Below are positions 1-10,400 of a stretch of 64,000 nt of DNA, piece after piece (position 1 is the stretch's first letter; the number at the start of each line of letters is the position of its first letter). This DNA comes from Thermohalobaculum sp039027855. GTDB taxonomy: Bacteria; Pseudomonadota; Alphaproteobacteria; Rhodobacterales; Rhodobacteraceae. Where the stretch lies: the NCBI GenBank assembly GCA_039027855.1, contig JBCCJI010000011.1:65759-129758 (forward strand). The letters run 5' to 3'. The position numbers were made by a program, and so were the translations under genes. Under the pieces are notes generated by a model. It had not been told where the DNA came from, did no database searches, and saw nothing but the letters and a program-made list of their open reading frames with translations.

Positions 1-744
1 GGTGATCTGCGCCAGCGGATCGGTCTCCCAGCCCTCGTAGGGCGGCACACCGAGGTTGTGGAACTGCTGGTCGCTCAGCAACGGGCCGTTGTGGCAGGCG
101 ATGCAGTTGGCCTCGCCCGCGAACAGCGCGAGCCCGCGCTTCTGCTGCGCGCTCAGCGCATCGTCGTCGCCGCGCATGTAATCGTCGAACGGCGTATCGG
201 TCTGGACCAGTGTCCGCTGGAACGCCGCGATCGCCCGATAGGCGTTGCGCACCTTGGGATAGGTGTCGCCGAACACCTCGGCAAAGCGCGCACGATACTC
301 GGGCACAAAGGCGAGGCGCGCCTCCATCATGTCGTCCTCGCCATTGCCGGCTACCCCGCCGCGCGCGGCCGAGCGGGCCTGACCCTCCAACGATGTCGAC
401 GCACCGGCCCAGAATAGTTTGTTGTAGTAGGCGGCGTTCACGACGGTCTGGCTGTTCCGCCAATGCGTGGTGCCGGGGTAGCCAAAGCTGATCCGGTCCT
501 GCACCGCCCAGCCCGCCTCGGGCAGATGGCAGGCCGAGCAGGGCATCCCATAATTGCCCGACAGGATCGGGTCGAAGAACAGCATCTTGCCGAGCTCGAC
601 CTTCTCGGGCGTCATGGGATTGTCGGGCGGGATCGGCGGCGGGCCGAGAGGGGCGAGACCCTGTGGGCGGAGCGCTTCGGCCAATGCCGGCACGGTGAGG
701 GCAGTGGCGAGGATGGTGGCTAGGACGGTCCTGGCTATGGTCAT
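1..744 (-). CDS. Di-heme cytochrome c peroxidase family protein, 3' end beyond window
   Basis: Periplasmic di-heme peroxidase (CcpA/MauG superfamily), expected to reduce H2O2 or a related oxidant using electrons from a small c-type cytochrome or cupredoxin. Reading from the ATG at 744 gives a Sec signal peptide (MTIARTVLATILATALTVPALA) followed by the family's N-terminal 'ELGKMLFFDPILSG' segment, a first heme site CSACH and a second heme site CIACH; the frame is still open at base 1, so the C-terminal part is missing. The start is only 11 bases downstream of the stop of a second di-heme peroxidase, so the two are surely co-transcribed. The frame is not interrupted in the visible 248 codons. 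The fold assignment is secure; the electron donor and substrate are inferred. Confidence 0.85.
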   Translation of the reverse strand, partial: MTIARTVLATILATALTVPALAEALRPQGLAPLGPPPIPPDNPMTPEKVELGKMLFFDPILSGNYGMPCSACHLPEAGWAVQDRISFGYPGTTHWRNSQTVVNAAYYNKLFWAGASTSLEGQARSAARGGVAGNGEDDMMEARLAFVPEYRARFAEVFGDTYPKVRNAYRAIAAFQRTLVQTDTPFDDYMRGDDDALSAQQKRGLALFAGEANCIACHNGPLLSDQQFHNLGVPPYEGWETDPLAQIT

Positions 745-755
745 CTGCGGGATCC

Positions 756-1829
756 TCAATTCGGCACGTCGCGCCAGTTTTCGATCAGCGCGTAGTCGAA
801 ATTCTCCGCGCGCCAGACATAGGCGTCGATATCGAAGCTCTCGCCGGAGAGGCTTTCGAGGAAGGCGATCAGATCGGCCTTCTCCGACGGCACGAGGTTC
901 AGCGGTTTGAGCCGCTGGTCCTTGAGCGGATCGTCACCGCCGCCCGCGTTGTAGAAATCGACCACATCATCGAGCGTGGCGAGGATGCCGTTGTGCATGT
1001 ATGGCGCGGTCCAGGTCAGCTCGCGCAGGCTGGGCGTCAGGAAACTGCGCCGCGTCTCGGGCTGATGGGTCCGGATGAAGGCGCCTGGATCCTCGCGGAG
1101 CAGCATGTAACTCTCGATCCCCATGAACTTCGCATAGGTCACAAAGGCCGAATGCCGCTCGGGATCGGCCCAGATCTCGGGATTGTCGGGCACGCCGGTA
1201 TTGTACGGCTGATCGTCGGTGAAACGCGGGCCGGAATGGCAGTCGGCACAGCCTGCCTTGCCCTCGAACAGGCCCTGCCCACGTGAGGCCGCGGCCGACA
1301 GCGTGGCGGTGTCGATCGGCGCCCCGCGTGAGACGATGGTCTGCATGAAGGCCATCAGTGCATTGCGCGCGCCACCGTTCGACGGCTCCCCCATGCCGGC
1401 GGCGGCGAACATCTCGACGTACACAGGGTCCTGCTTGAGTCGCTCCTGCATGATGCGCATGTCCATGTTCATCAGGTACGTCTCGGTGATCATGCCGCGG
1501 GCGACGTCGTTCAGGTTTGTCCCCAGCCGGCCGTCATGCATCCAGGCAGCGCGATAGCCAGTATTCGCCAGCGTCGGCGTGTTCCGAAAATGCGCGGCGC
1601 CGGAATAGGCCGCCGACAAGGGCTGGCCATCGGTGAAGGCCTTGTCGGGCTGGTGGCAGGTGGCGCAGGCAAGCGCGGTGTCGCCGGACAGTCGACTGTC
1701 GTAGAAAAGCCTCTTGCCCAGTTCGGCGCGCGCCGGATCGACGTCGAAGGGTTCGATACCTTGAGCCCAAGCCTGCGCAGCGCACAGAGTGGCTAGAGCA
1801 AGCAAGGCCGGAGCGACCTGCATTCTCAT
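756..1829 (-). CDS. Di-heme cytochrome c peroxidase
   Basis: Periplasmic di-heme peroxidase of about 357 aa, a normal size for bacterial CCP. The start at 1829 is chosen because it is preceded by GGGAGAA and opens a clear signal peptide (MRMQVAPALLALATLCAAQAWA); a longer reading from 1913 adds 28 unlikely residues. The N-terminal domain has 'ELGKRLFYDSRLSGD' and heme site CATCH, the C-terminal domain has heme site CADCH followed by SGPRFTDD, and 'TAPYMHNGILATLDDVVDFYN', typical of the family's second heme domain. It is the first gene of a two-peroxidase operon and lies divergent to a Crp/Fnr regulator and near a pseudoazurin-like cupredoxin, a plausible electron donor. MauG-like modification activity cannot be excluded from sequence alone. 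Confidence 0.88.
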   Translation of the reverse strand: MRMQVAPALLALATLCAAQAWAQGIEPFDVDPARAELGKRLFYDSRLSGDTALACATCHQPDKAFTDGQPLSAAYSGAAHFRNTPTLANTGYRAAWMHDGRLGTNLNDVARGMITETYLMNMDMRIMQERLKQDPVYVEMFAAAGMGEPSNGGARNALMAFMQTIVSRGAPIDTATLSAAASRGQGLFEGKAGCADCHSGPRFTDDQPYNTGVPDNPEIWADPERHSAFVTYAKFMGIESYMLLREDPGAFIRTHQPETRRSFLTPSLRELTWTAPYMHNGILATLDDVVDFYNAGGGDDPLKDQRLKPLNLVPSEKADLIAFLESLSGESFDIDAYVWRAENFDYALIENWRDVPN

Positions 1830-1978
1830 CGCGTTCTCCCGCAATTTGAGATCGAAAGCATCCGATCTGCGAAAGAGCGTCTCACGCTGCGGCGAAAGCG
1901 CTGTTGATTGCACTCACACCCGCCAAAGGAGAGTTCGCGACAAAGCGCCGCATACTAAAGTTGCATCTCTCACTTCGG

Positions 1979-1992
1979 TTGATGCAGGTCAG
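1979..1992. promoter_or_regulatory. Candidate DNR/FNR-type operator
   Basis: The sequence TTGATGCAGGTCAG lies in the 218-base divergent region between the peroxidase operon and the Crp/Fnr gene. It matches TTGAT-N4-GTCAA, a form bound by DNR-type regulators, at every fixed base but the last. It is positioned to control either or both promoters; no transcription start can be seen, so the assignment is tentative. Confidence 0.4.
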
Positions 1993-2047
1993 GGCGGGAG
2001 ATGCTTCAGGGCAATAAAGTTCACCGCAACGTGCCGGAGAACTCGCC

Positions 2048-2755
2048 ATGAACGACCATCAACCGTTCGACGCCAACGTCGATATCCCTGATGAAACCCT
2101 GCAAGCCTGGTCGAGACTGCCCGCCGAAAGCTGGGCGGCGCTGGATGCGATCATCGTCGCCAGCGACGCCGAGAGAGGGCACCATCCGGCCGGAGAGACC
2201 TTTCTCATCGTCTCGGGTATCCATGGCATCATGCGCGAGATGGCGGATGGCCGGCAAAGCGTCTGCGCCCTCGCTTTTCCCGGTGATTACCTCGACATGC
2301 GCCGCGTCGAGCATGAGCAGGAAGGCAGCCTGGTCACCCTCGCACCCGGTCGCCTGCTCGAGATCGATGCTGAGCGCCTCGATGCCCTCATCGTGCAAGA
2401 CAGCGACATCGCCGATCTGCTGCTGACGCTGACGCGCGAGGCTTTTGCCCGTTCGCAAGATCATTGCGCCGATCTGGCGACCAAGACGCCCCTCGAACTG
2501 CTGGCCTCGGCCCTCCTGGAATTGCGGCGCCAGCATATCGAGAGAGAGCAGGACCAGTTCACCCTGGCAATCCGCAGGGGCGATCTGGCGCAGTATCTCG
2601 GCATCAAGCCCGAAACGGTGAGCCGGGGCTTCCGCCAGTTGCGGACGGAAGGCTTCCTCGATGCCGGCGGCAACGGACAGATCAGCATTCTCAACATGCC
2701 GGGCCTGCGCATGCTGGCGAGCGGCGGCCGGCCCCGACGCTCTACCCGGTCTTGA
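2048..2755 (+). CDS. Crp/Fnr-family transcriptional regulator
   Basis: Cytoplasmic regulator of 235 aa with an N-terminal cyclic-nucleotide-binding-like beta-roll (about 35-125), a dimerisation helix and a C-terminal winged helix-turn-helix whose recognition region reads YLGIKPETVSRGFRQL. The ETVSR motif is the signature used by Fnr/Dnr-type proteins to read TTGAT half-sites. The N-terminus lacks the four-cysteine cluster of oxygen-sensing Fnr, so an NO- or redox-responsive Dnr/NnrR-like role is more likely. Start is supported by CCGGAGAAC ahead of the ATG. It is divergent from the peroxidase operon and followed on the same strand by the cupredoxin gene, suggesting it controls this electron-transfer module. 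Confidence 0.85.
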   Translation: MNDHQPFDANVDIPDETLQAWSRLPAESWAALDAIIVASDAERGHHPAGETFLIVSGIHGIMREMADGRQSVCALAFPGDYLDMRRVEHEQEGSLVTLAPGRLLEIDAERLDALIVQDSDIADLLLTLTREAFARSQDHCADLATKTPLELLASALLELRRQHIEREQDQFTLAIRRGDLAQYLGIKPETVSRGFRQLRTEGFLDAGGNGQISILNMPGLRMLASGGRPRRSTRS

Positions 2756-2834
2756 TTGGGCCCAGATCAGCCCGATTGGGCCTGAGGGGCCCGAACGGGG
2801 CCGCCCGCCGAGCAGCGAGAAAGGGTGACATGCC

Positions 2835-3347
2835 ATGGTGACCACAACCCCACGCGAGCTGACCCGTCGCAGCGCCATGGTCACGATTGCAGCCGCCTGC
2901 TGCTGCTCAACCGGTGCAGGCGCCAGTGCGCCCCGTGGTCAATCCATCGACCAGATCACCGATCTGAGCTCGACGGCGGCCGGCGACATGTTCCGCTTTG
3001 AGCCCGAACTGGTCCGCGCCGAGCCCGGCACACTGCTCGAGTTCCTGAACAGTCGCGGCGATCATACCGTGCACTCGGTCCCGCAGCTCTGGCCCGCGGG
3101 GACCGAGCCCGTGAAGATCTCCCACAAGCGCCGGGCCGAGGTCGCCATCGACCGCCCGGGCCTCTACGGCTTTCGATGCCAGCGCCACGGCAAATACGGC
3201 ATGGTCATGCTGGTCGTGGCGGGCCCGGCCGCAGACGCGGTGGGAGACCCGGCCGATATCCAGGGCCGGATCGAGGCGATGCGCGCCGGCGATCGCGAGA
3301 AAGGCCGCTTCCGCGACCTGATCGAGCGCGCCAAAGCGCTCGGCTGA
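2835..3347 (+). CDS. Pseudoazurin-like cupredoxin
   Basis: Exported type-1 blue copper protein, 170 aa. Copper ligands are visible in the expected order: His77 in GDHTVHS, then Cys115, His118 and Met123 in CQRHGKYGM, the C-x2-H-x4-M spacing characteristic of pseudoazurin. The N-terminus (LTRRSAMVTIAAACC) can be read as a twin-arginine or a Sec signal. The C-terminal tail of about 35 charged residues after the ligand loop is also seen in pseudoazurins. Such proteins donate electrons to nitrite reductase or di-heme cytochrome c peroxidase; the neighbouring peroxidases make the second partner likely here. No denitrification gene is in the window. Confidence 0.82.
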   Translation: MVTTTPRELTRRSAMVTIAAACCCSTGAGASAPRGQSIDQITDLSSTAAGDMFRFEPELVRAEPGTLLEFLNSRGDHTVHSVPQLWPAGTEPVKISHKRRAEVAIDRPGLYGFRCQRHGKYGMVMLVVAGPAADAVGDPADIQGRIEAMRAGDREKGRFRDLIERAKALG

Positions 3348-3352
3348 CGCCC

Positions 3353-4423
3353 TTACTTCTTCGTCGCCAGCGCCACGAATTCACCGGTGGAATGCTGCTG
3401 AAAGGTCTTCGGATCGACGTGGTAGACGTACCCCTCGGGGTCGTTCACCACCACGCGAAGGCCCTCGAACCCCGGCACCCGCTTCATCTGCACGGCGACG
3501 AAATGGCTGTACTCCACCGCGTCGCTCTGTTGATTGCCCTCGAAGCGCTGGCGCGCCGCCCGGCTCATTACCGGTGAATTCCTGATGCGCACGATCATCG
3601 AGACGCCGATCTCGGCGGCCTTCTCCATGGTCTTCATCGCCCGCTGACGCTCGACCGGCTTGGTCATGTCGAACTTCACCGCCGAGGCCGCGAGATTAAG
3701 CTCGTCCTCGGCGAAGCTCTTCACATCCAGCGTCGTCATGCCTTCGTCGGTCAGCTCGCCCCGGTCGCGCGCGGCCTTGACCAGCGCGCGGGGGTCGAAC
3801 TGCTGGCCAGTCTGGTCGCAGCACACATTGGCGACTGTATAGACCCCGCAGCTCGCCTCGTTGCAGGGCTGCGCCACCAGCCCGATACCAGGGTCTACGC
3901 CCTCGAACCGTGCGCCGCGCAGCATGCGGTTGAACAGCTGCACGCCATAGGCCTTCACGAACTCGTCCGACAGCGTGGCGAGCTCAGCGTCGAGCATGTC
4001 GAGGATCTCGAGCTCAGCGTCGATGTCCTCTTGGCTGTAGGACTTGTCCTTGCGCATCTTCTTCAAGAGCCGCTCGCGCGCCTGGATCTCGCCCATACGG
4101 GCGTCGGCCTCTTCGCTGGCGAGGTTGATGTCCTCGATCTGCTCGGCATCGAAGCCCTGGCGGTCGCGCCAATCCCCCGGCTGCCGATCGCCGAGGCCGG
4201 CCTCGCGCGCGCGGCGCCGCGCGGCCCGGCGCGCCTTGGCCTGTCGGCGCTTGCGCATCTGGGCGAGCCGCTTGCGCTCGGCCTCGACCCGCTGCTGCGG
4301 CGTCGCCGCCTCGGCCATCATCCCGATCGCGGAACCCGTGGCCGGTGCGACGGTGGTGACGAGCGCCGGCGCGGCGACAGCGCCGCCGATGGCGATGAGG
4401 GCGATGGCGATCACGCGCGTCAT
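3353..4423 (-). CDS. Exported protein with C39-like cysteine-peptidase fold
   Basis: A 356-aa exported protein of unrecognised family and last gene of a three-gene operon. It has an N-terminal signal peptide, a very basic and then acidic charged helical stretch (about 45-160, probable coiled coil), and a C-terminal domain with the layout of C39-like cysteine peptidases: Gln185, Cys192 in NEASCGVYTVANV, His307 in YSHFVAVQM, and Asn327-Asp328 in VVNDPEG. The Gln-to-Cys spacing is one residue longer than in papain-like enzymes, so catalysis is not certain. Additional cysteines (187, 201, 202) could form disulphides. It starts 66 bases after the 2716-aa protein, which may be its substrate or partner. 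Function is inferred from motifs only. Confidence 0.55.
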   Translation of the reverse strand: MTRVIAIALIAIGGAVAAPALVTTVAPATGSAIGMMAEAATPQQRVEAERKRLAQMRKRRQAKARRAARRRAREAGLGDRQPGDWRDRQGFDAEQIEDINLASEEADARMGEIQARERLLKKMRKDKSYSQEDIDAELEILDMLDAELATLSDEFVKAYGVQLFNRMLRGARFEGVDPGIGLVAQPCNEASCGVYTVANVCCDQTGQQFDPRALVKAARDRGELTDEGMTTLDVKSFAEDELNLAASAVKFDMTKPVERQRAMKTMEKAAEIGVSMIVRIRNSPVMSRAARQRFEGNQQSDAVEYSHFVAVQMKRVPGFEGLRVVVNDPEGYVYHVDPKTFQQHSTGEFVALATKK

Positions 4424-4488
4424 GGGAGCATCCTCGTGCTGCAGTCGGGTCGTTCCTGCCGCCCGACCCTGCCGTGTCGAGCGGCGTC

Positions 4489-7400
4489 TCAGTTCGGCCA
4501 GCTTGGCCGCGTGTTCGCGTAGACTTCCAGGAAAAGCTGGATATCGGTGATCCCGCCGCCGAGCGCCGTGCCATCGGCATCGACGCCGAGCAGTGAGCGG
4601 ACACCCCGGCCTGGATCGGCCAGCAGTTCCTCGCCCGGGATCACCAGCAGCCAGCCGGAGTTTTCAGCCGAGCGGCCTACAAGCTGTTTGTCGAGCTTGG
4701 CCGCACCTGGGATGAAGTCGTCGGCCGCATAGGTGGGTGTGCCGAGCATCCTCAGCGGGCGCACATCGGCACGGTCCTCGAAGGCCCGCGCCGCATCCAC
4801 CACCGTCCAGCAGCGTTTCGGTGTCGGCTCGCGCCCGGCAAGGACCCGGCGGGGCGGTACGGAACAGGCGAGATCCGTCCCGTCGGCAGTGCCCGAGACC
4901 ATATCCTCGCCGATGGGCACGACGAAGGCCTCGAACCCGTCCGTCACACCCTGTTCGCGCCAGTCGAAACCTTCCAGCAGGACGGCCGCGCTCATGATCC
5001 TGACCGTCGCCGCGTTGCTTGGCGGGCGCTGATCACCTGGGCCGATGGGATTGCCGAACAGGTTGAGCCCGTCCTCGATCCGCGTGTCAAAGGGGATCGC
5101 CAGACCGGGCATCGGCCCGCGGGCTAAGCGGTCATCGTCGATGCAGCACTCGGCGATCTCCGGGATCTCGCGCAGGTCCTCGCGGAAATGGCGATAGACC
5201 GTCTCGGCGAAGATCTCGTCGACCCGGCTCTCCACATAGCCGAGCTCAAGCACGCTGATCGCATCGCTGCTGTCGGCCAGCTCGACATCGCGGTCTAGGT
5301 CGAACAGCTCGCGCCGGAAGGACAGCACCAGCTCTTTCCGCCGGTCGGCACGGTAGCGCGTCGCCTCCAGATACCGGTCGAAAGACTGGTTAAGATGCAG
5401 GGCGATACCGACCAGACCGTTGTCGCGCCCCGGCACCGGCTGGCCCTGCACATACGAACCGAGCGCGCGCTCCTGAAGGATTTCGGCCAGCAGCGCCCGG
5501 TATTCGCTGCGTTGCATCGCATCGCCGCCGGTTTCGTAATCGAAGGCCTTGGCGAGCTGATAGACCTGCCGCGCCGCGATATCGAAGTGCTCGTTATAGG
5601 CCGCCAGCGATTCCTCCTGCAGCGCGCGGTCCAGCGCATCGCCGTAGCGCTCCAGCACGATATCGGCGCCCATGGCGCGGCGCACCCGCATCCAGTCATC
5701 CAGCACCCGGAAGCCCTCCGCCACCGCCTGCTGGTAGCGCAGTTCCGCCTCGCGCACCGCCTCGTGCTGGGTCATTACGGCGGCGCGCAGCTGCGGCTCA
5801 CGGAGCGCGGTCTCAAGCAGCTGCTGCGCCTCCTCCAGCCGCTCGTGATTGCGCGCGACGCCGGCCATCAGCTGCATCTGCGTCGCCTGTTCGACCTGGC
5901 TCGCCGCCATGCCCATCATCGAGTGATTGATGTCGAGCGCCATGGCGCCGAGCTTCAGCGCCCGTGAGCCGAACAGCGCGCCGAGCCGGATCGAGGCCCG
6001 TCCCGCCGAAGCGATGTCGTCAAAGCCCGTCGGCACACCATCCGCCGTCGCCTCAGACACATCGACCATGCTCTCGGCGCTGGCCTTGGCAGCCTCGGAC
6101 ATGCGCTCGTTGACGATCATCGCAAGGTCGAGCGCCTGTTTCTTCTCCAGCGCCCGGCCAACGATGTCCTGTTCCAGATCCTGGCTCTCGATCCGCGCCA
6201 GCAGCTTGCGATAGCCGCCGTCTAGGTTCTCCAGCAGCGCTTCGTATTCCTCGATGGCCTGGCGCAGTTGTCCAGCCTCGCGCATCATCGAGCGGCGGAG
6301 TACCTGCAACTCGCCCGCCCGGCCCTCGGCGATGCGCGAGGTATAGCCGGCAGGCTTGACCATGCCGCGCAGGCCCTCGGAGAAGACCAGCCTGACGGTC
6401 GGCGCCGTGCCTGCGTCGCGGGCGCCGAGCGCCGCTTCCACCGCCGTCTGCCGCTCCTCGCTGACTGCGATGATGCGCGCATCATCGAACTCGGCGCCAA
6501 CCTCGGTGCCAAGGGTGTTCACCAACAAATCGCCAGTGAAGTTCGTAACCTTGAGCGTCGACCCCAGCGCCGAGGCGGGGTCCTCGGCCGCGATGGTGTC
6601 GTAGATCGAGCCGCACTCCTCGCTGCGCGCGGCCCGGCTCGCCAGATCCCGCGGCGCGCCGTCCATGAAGTAACAGGCCACGTTCTGACCGGGGCGGAAG
6701 GCGATCTCGAACAGGCTGCCGACCGAGAACGCTTCGCCGAACAGCGCCGCGGGATCGTCATCGATGACCATGTGGCGATAGATGTCGGGTCCGCGGTAGC
6801 CCGGCGGATAGAGCCGCCCGGGGCCGATGTCCTCCTCGTACGGCCCACCGAAGATGCGAAGTGCGCGGTCGCGGAATTCGGCCTCACGCGTGTCCATCTC
6901 GCGGCGCAGTTCGGCCTGCCGCTCGCGGCGCGCCTTGTGCGAGATCGCATCCTGCATGGTGAGCGAGAGCGCGACATTGGCCGCGTCCAGCCGCTGGAGC
7001 GTACGCTCGTAGATCTGGGCGAAGTGCCGATGACCGGTGCCGTATTCGACGCCAGAGGCTTCCAGGCTGAACGGCACCACGCCGCGCGGCAGGCCAAGCG
7101 GGTTCAGCCCCGAATTGGCCCTATCCGCCACGCCCTGCAGCGTGTCGTAGACATCGACGAGATCGGTCAGCTCACCGACCGTTTGCCGGTCGATCCGGCG
7201 CACCGTCTCGTCCGCGGCCGCGCAATCGGCCCCCGCGGCGCAGTCCCGCTCGGGCAACAGCGCATTGCCCGCGACCCAGTCGAGATAGGCGCCGCTGCCG
7301 GCCCGCGTGGCCCAGTCGAGCGTCCCCCAGGCCCGCTCCACGCGCTGCATGCCGCCCGCCTCGGCATTCCAGACCGACAGGTTCTTGCGATCCTTGAAAC

Positions 7401-10400
7401 CGAGCAGGCGGCGCCGGTCGCTCTCCTCGTAATCGCGCCGAAAGGTCAGTTCCGCCGCCTTCAGTCCCGCCTCCGCCTTGGCGGCTGCGGCGATGGCGAA
7501 CAGCCGTTCCTCGCGGAAATCGACCGCGCGCGAGCCGCCGCGCCCGTCCGACACCCGCTCACCGCCCACCGGCCAGGTGAACTCGGGATGGCGCATCAGG
7601 TCGTAGAAGATCTCGGTGCCGCTGAGGTAATGGCCATAGGCATCGCCGTGCCCCTGCGGATAGGCGCTGAGCGCATCCTCGCGGAGATCGGCGACCTCGC
7701 CGCGTTGCATCGCCGCGATGTCGTCCTCGGCCGTTTCGCTGTGCTGGATGCCGTAGGCGCCGAGGTAGATCGCCCCCGCCGCAGCACCCTTGGAGAGGTT
7801 CGGCGCCAGCCGGTTATGCATGGGTGCGGTGTCAGCCGCCTCAAGTCCCCGGGTGAGCGCCAGTTCCTCCTCCAGGAGGCTCGGCAGCACCTCCTCGAAG
7901 GCAAAGCGCTCGGTCGTGCGGCCCTGCAGCCCCGCACTCGGCGTGTCGAGCAGGATGGTCGGATCGGCCAGATCCGCCATCGCATCATCGCCCAGCGTCT
8001 TGTAGAGCGCCGCCATGCGACCTGCCGCGAACAGCAGCGGATCGCCGCCATCGGGGCTGGCCGCCGCGTCGTAGGGCGCCGGATCGTCGCGGTCGATGCT
8101 GAGCCGTCGCGCCCGCTCGAACACAGTATGATAGGCGCGCAGCAGCCCTACGCCGGACAGATCGCGCGCGCCGAGGGTCTGGCCGGGCTCATGCGGCGCG
8201 CCGGCCAGCGCCACGGCGCTCAGGCGGATATCCTCGGCACCGGCCATCAGTTCGCGCTCGCTTTGCTCGAACTGATTGACCGCGCCGAGCACGCGCTTGA
8301 CCCAACCTTCGGCCAGCGCGGGGCGCGGGGGAGCGCCATCGGCGGGCGCGGTCTCTCCGCTCAGAGGTGCTGCCGCGAGCGCCTCACCACCTGCGCAGAA
8401 CCCGCCGGGCCGCGACCACCGCGCGAGGGCGAAGAGATCGTTCAGCCCCTCGGCCGATGGTGCGCCGACAGTCACCGCAACCGCGCCCGGCGTGCCCGCG
8501 ACGCCGCGATCGAAGGCCGCGCCACCGCGCCGATACCGCCAACCTTCGGGCAGTCCCCGAGGGGCCGGCAGCACGGGCGAGCCATCGGCGCTCTCGCTCA
8601 GGCGCCATTCGACCTGCAGATCGTCGGTATCCCCGCCGAAATCGGCCCAATAGCGCAGCGTCGTGCGGTCGTCGAAGACATCGCGCGAGGGCACCGCCAC
8701 CACGGGCGCCGCATAGGGTGCGCAGCTAAGCCGCACGACCAGCCCCCGCGCGCCCGGCCCGCCCGGCACATCGTCGAGCAACAGCGTGGCGTGCGCGGTG
8801 CCTTCCGGGCCAAGCCGCATGGCAGTGGTCGCCAGCACACCCGGCCCCTCAAGCGCCGCGACGTCCAGCACCTCGCCCGCATTCGAGGCCACCTGCAGCG
8901 CCCGGATCGCCGCCAGGAAGGCCGGATCAGCGGAGGGATCCGCCGCCTCCAGCGCCGCCGTATCGGCCGCGGTCAGGCGGCTCGGATGCAGCAAGGGCAG
9001 GCCAGACGGCCCGTTCGCGCGGTCGATAAAGCCGCGCAGCCGCAGCCTGCCGTCGACATGCGACAGCCGCCCCTCAAGGCCATAGGGCAGACCGGTCAGC
9101 ATGCCCCGGGCATCGACCTCGATCGCGCCCGGCAGGGTGGCCAGATCGACGGCATAGGGCAGCATCGGGTCGAACAGCCGCAGCCCCAGATCGCGGCCAT
9201 GCAGAAGCCTGATGCCCGTCGCATCGGACAACGGCTCGATCAGCGACTGCCCGACGCGCAGTTCCGGCGCATCCTCGGGCCAGCGGGCGGTGAAGCGCTG
9301 GGTCGCGGTGCTGTCGATGCCATCGGAGATCGGGCCGAGCCAGGGCAGGCAGTCTGCGTCCTTGCTGCCGGGGACCGGCGCGAAATCGGCGCGCATGGGA
9401 TAGAACCAGCGCACGCGCAGATCGGGCGCCACGCTCGCAGCCGTGGCAAAGAGCGAACGGTCCTCTGCGCGGAACACCGGGCCCGCGAGCTCGGTCGCGG
9501 CGCAGGCCCCACCGCCTGCCGCAAGGATCTGCGCCGGGCGCGCGATCCGGCTGCCGGCCGTGGCCGCGCCCACCACGCCGAGCGGGTGCTCGGGGCTTTC
9601 GAGGTAGAGCCGCAGGACGGCGATCTGCCAGGGGCCGTCTTGGCTCCGGCGGTATTGCACCACGACATGCCGTCCCGCGCCAACCGCGCCGTCATCCTTG
9701 CCCATGCGCAGGGCATGGAGATGCGCGGTCTCGACATCGAAGAAGGCGTGTTCGTCATTGGGGTTGTAGCCGGGCAGGGACGGGTCGCCCTGAGCGTAGA
9801 CGGTGGCCTCGAACAGGCCGCCCGCCTCGTCCCAGGGCCCGCTGCCGTGGGGGTCGGTCAGGGTGAGGGTCGACCCGTGCCCGGGCCAGGTCTCTGGCCA
9901 TGTGCAGTCATAGCCCACCACCAGGTCGGGCCAGGCGATGCCGAAAGTGCCGCGGCGGTACCAGGCGACGGCCAGCGGATGATCCGGTACCGCGGCGCTG
10001 GCATTCACGGCAATAATCGACGCCGTGCCGTCCAGCGCGCTGGCCCCGGCCTCGCCCGGGAAGACCGGCGCCAGAGGGTCGAGCAGATGGCCCCCGCGCG
10101 GCCCCTGATGGCGCGCATCGAGGATCGGCGCCCCGACGCTGCAGGCCGCCCGCTCGGCGAGGATCCCGTAACCGTCGACCGTGCGCACTGCAAGGAACCG
10201 CAGCGGCGCAGCACTGCCCGCCGTGCCCTCACCCTCGGCAAAAACGAGCAGACTGTGCGTATCGGGCACCGCGTTGGTGAAACGGTCGCCCAGCATCGCC
10301 GCACTGCCGCCCGGGTCCTGAATGCCGATCAGGCGCAGGCCAACGCCCGGTGCGATCGGCACCTCGGCGCCAGCGACGTGGATCTGCGCCTGCTCGGGCC

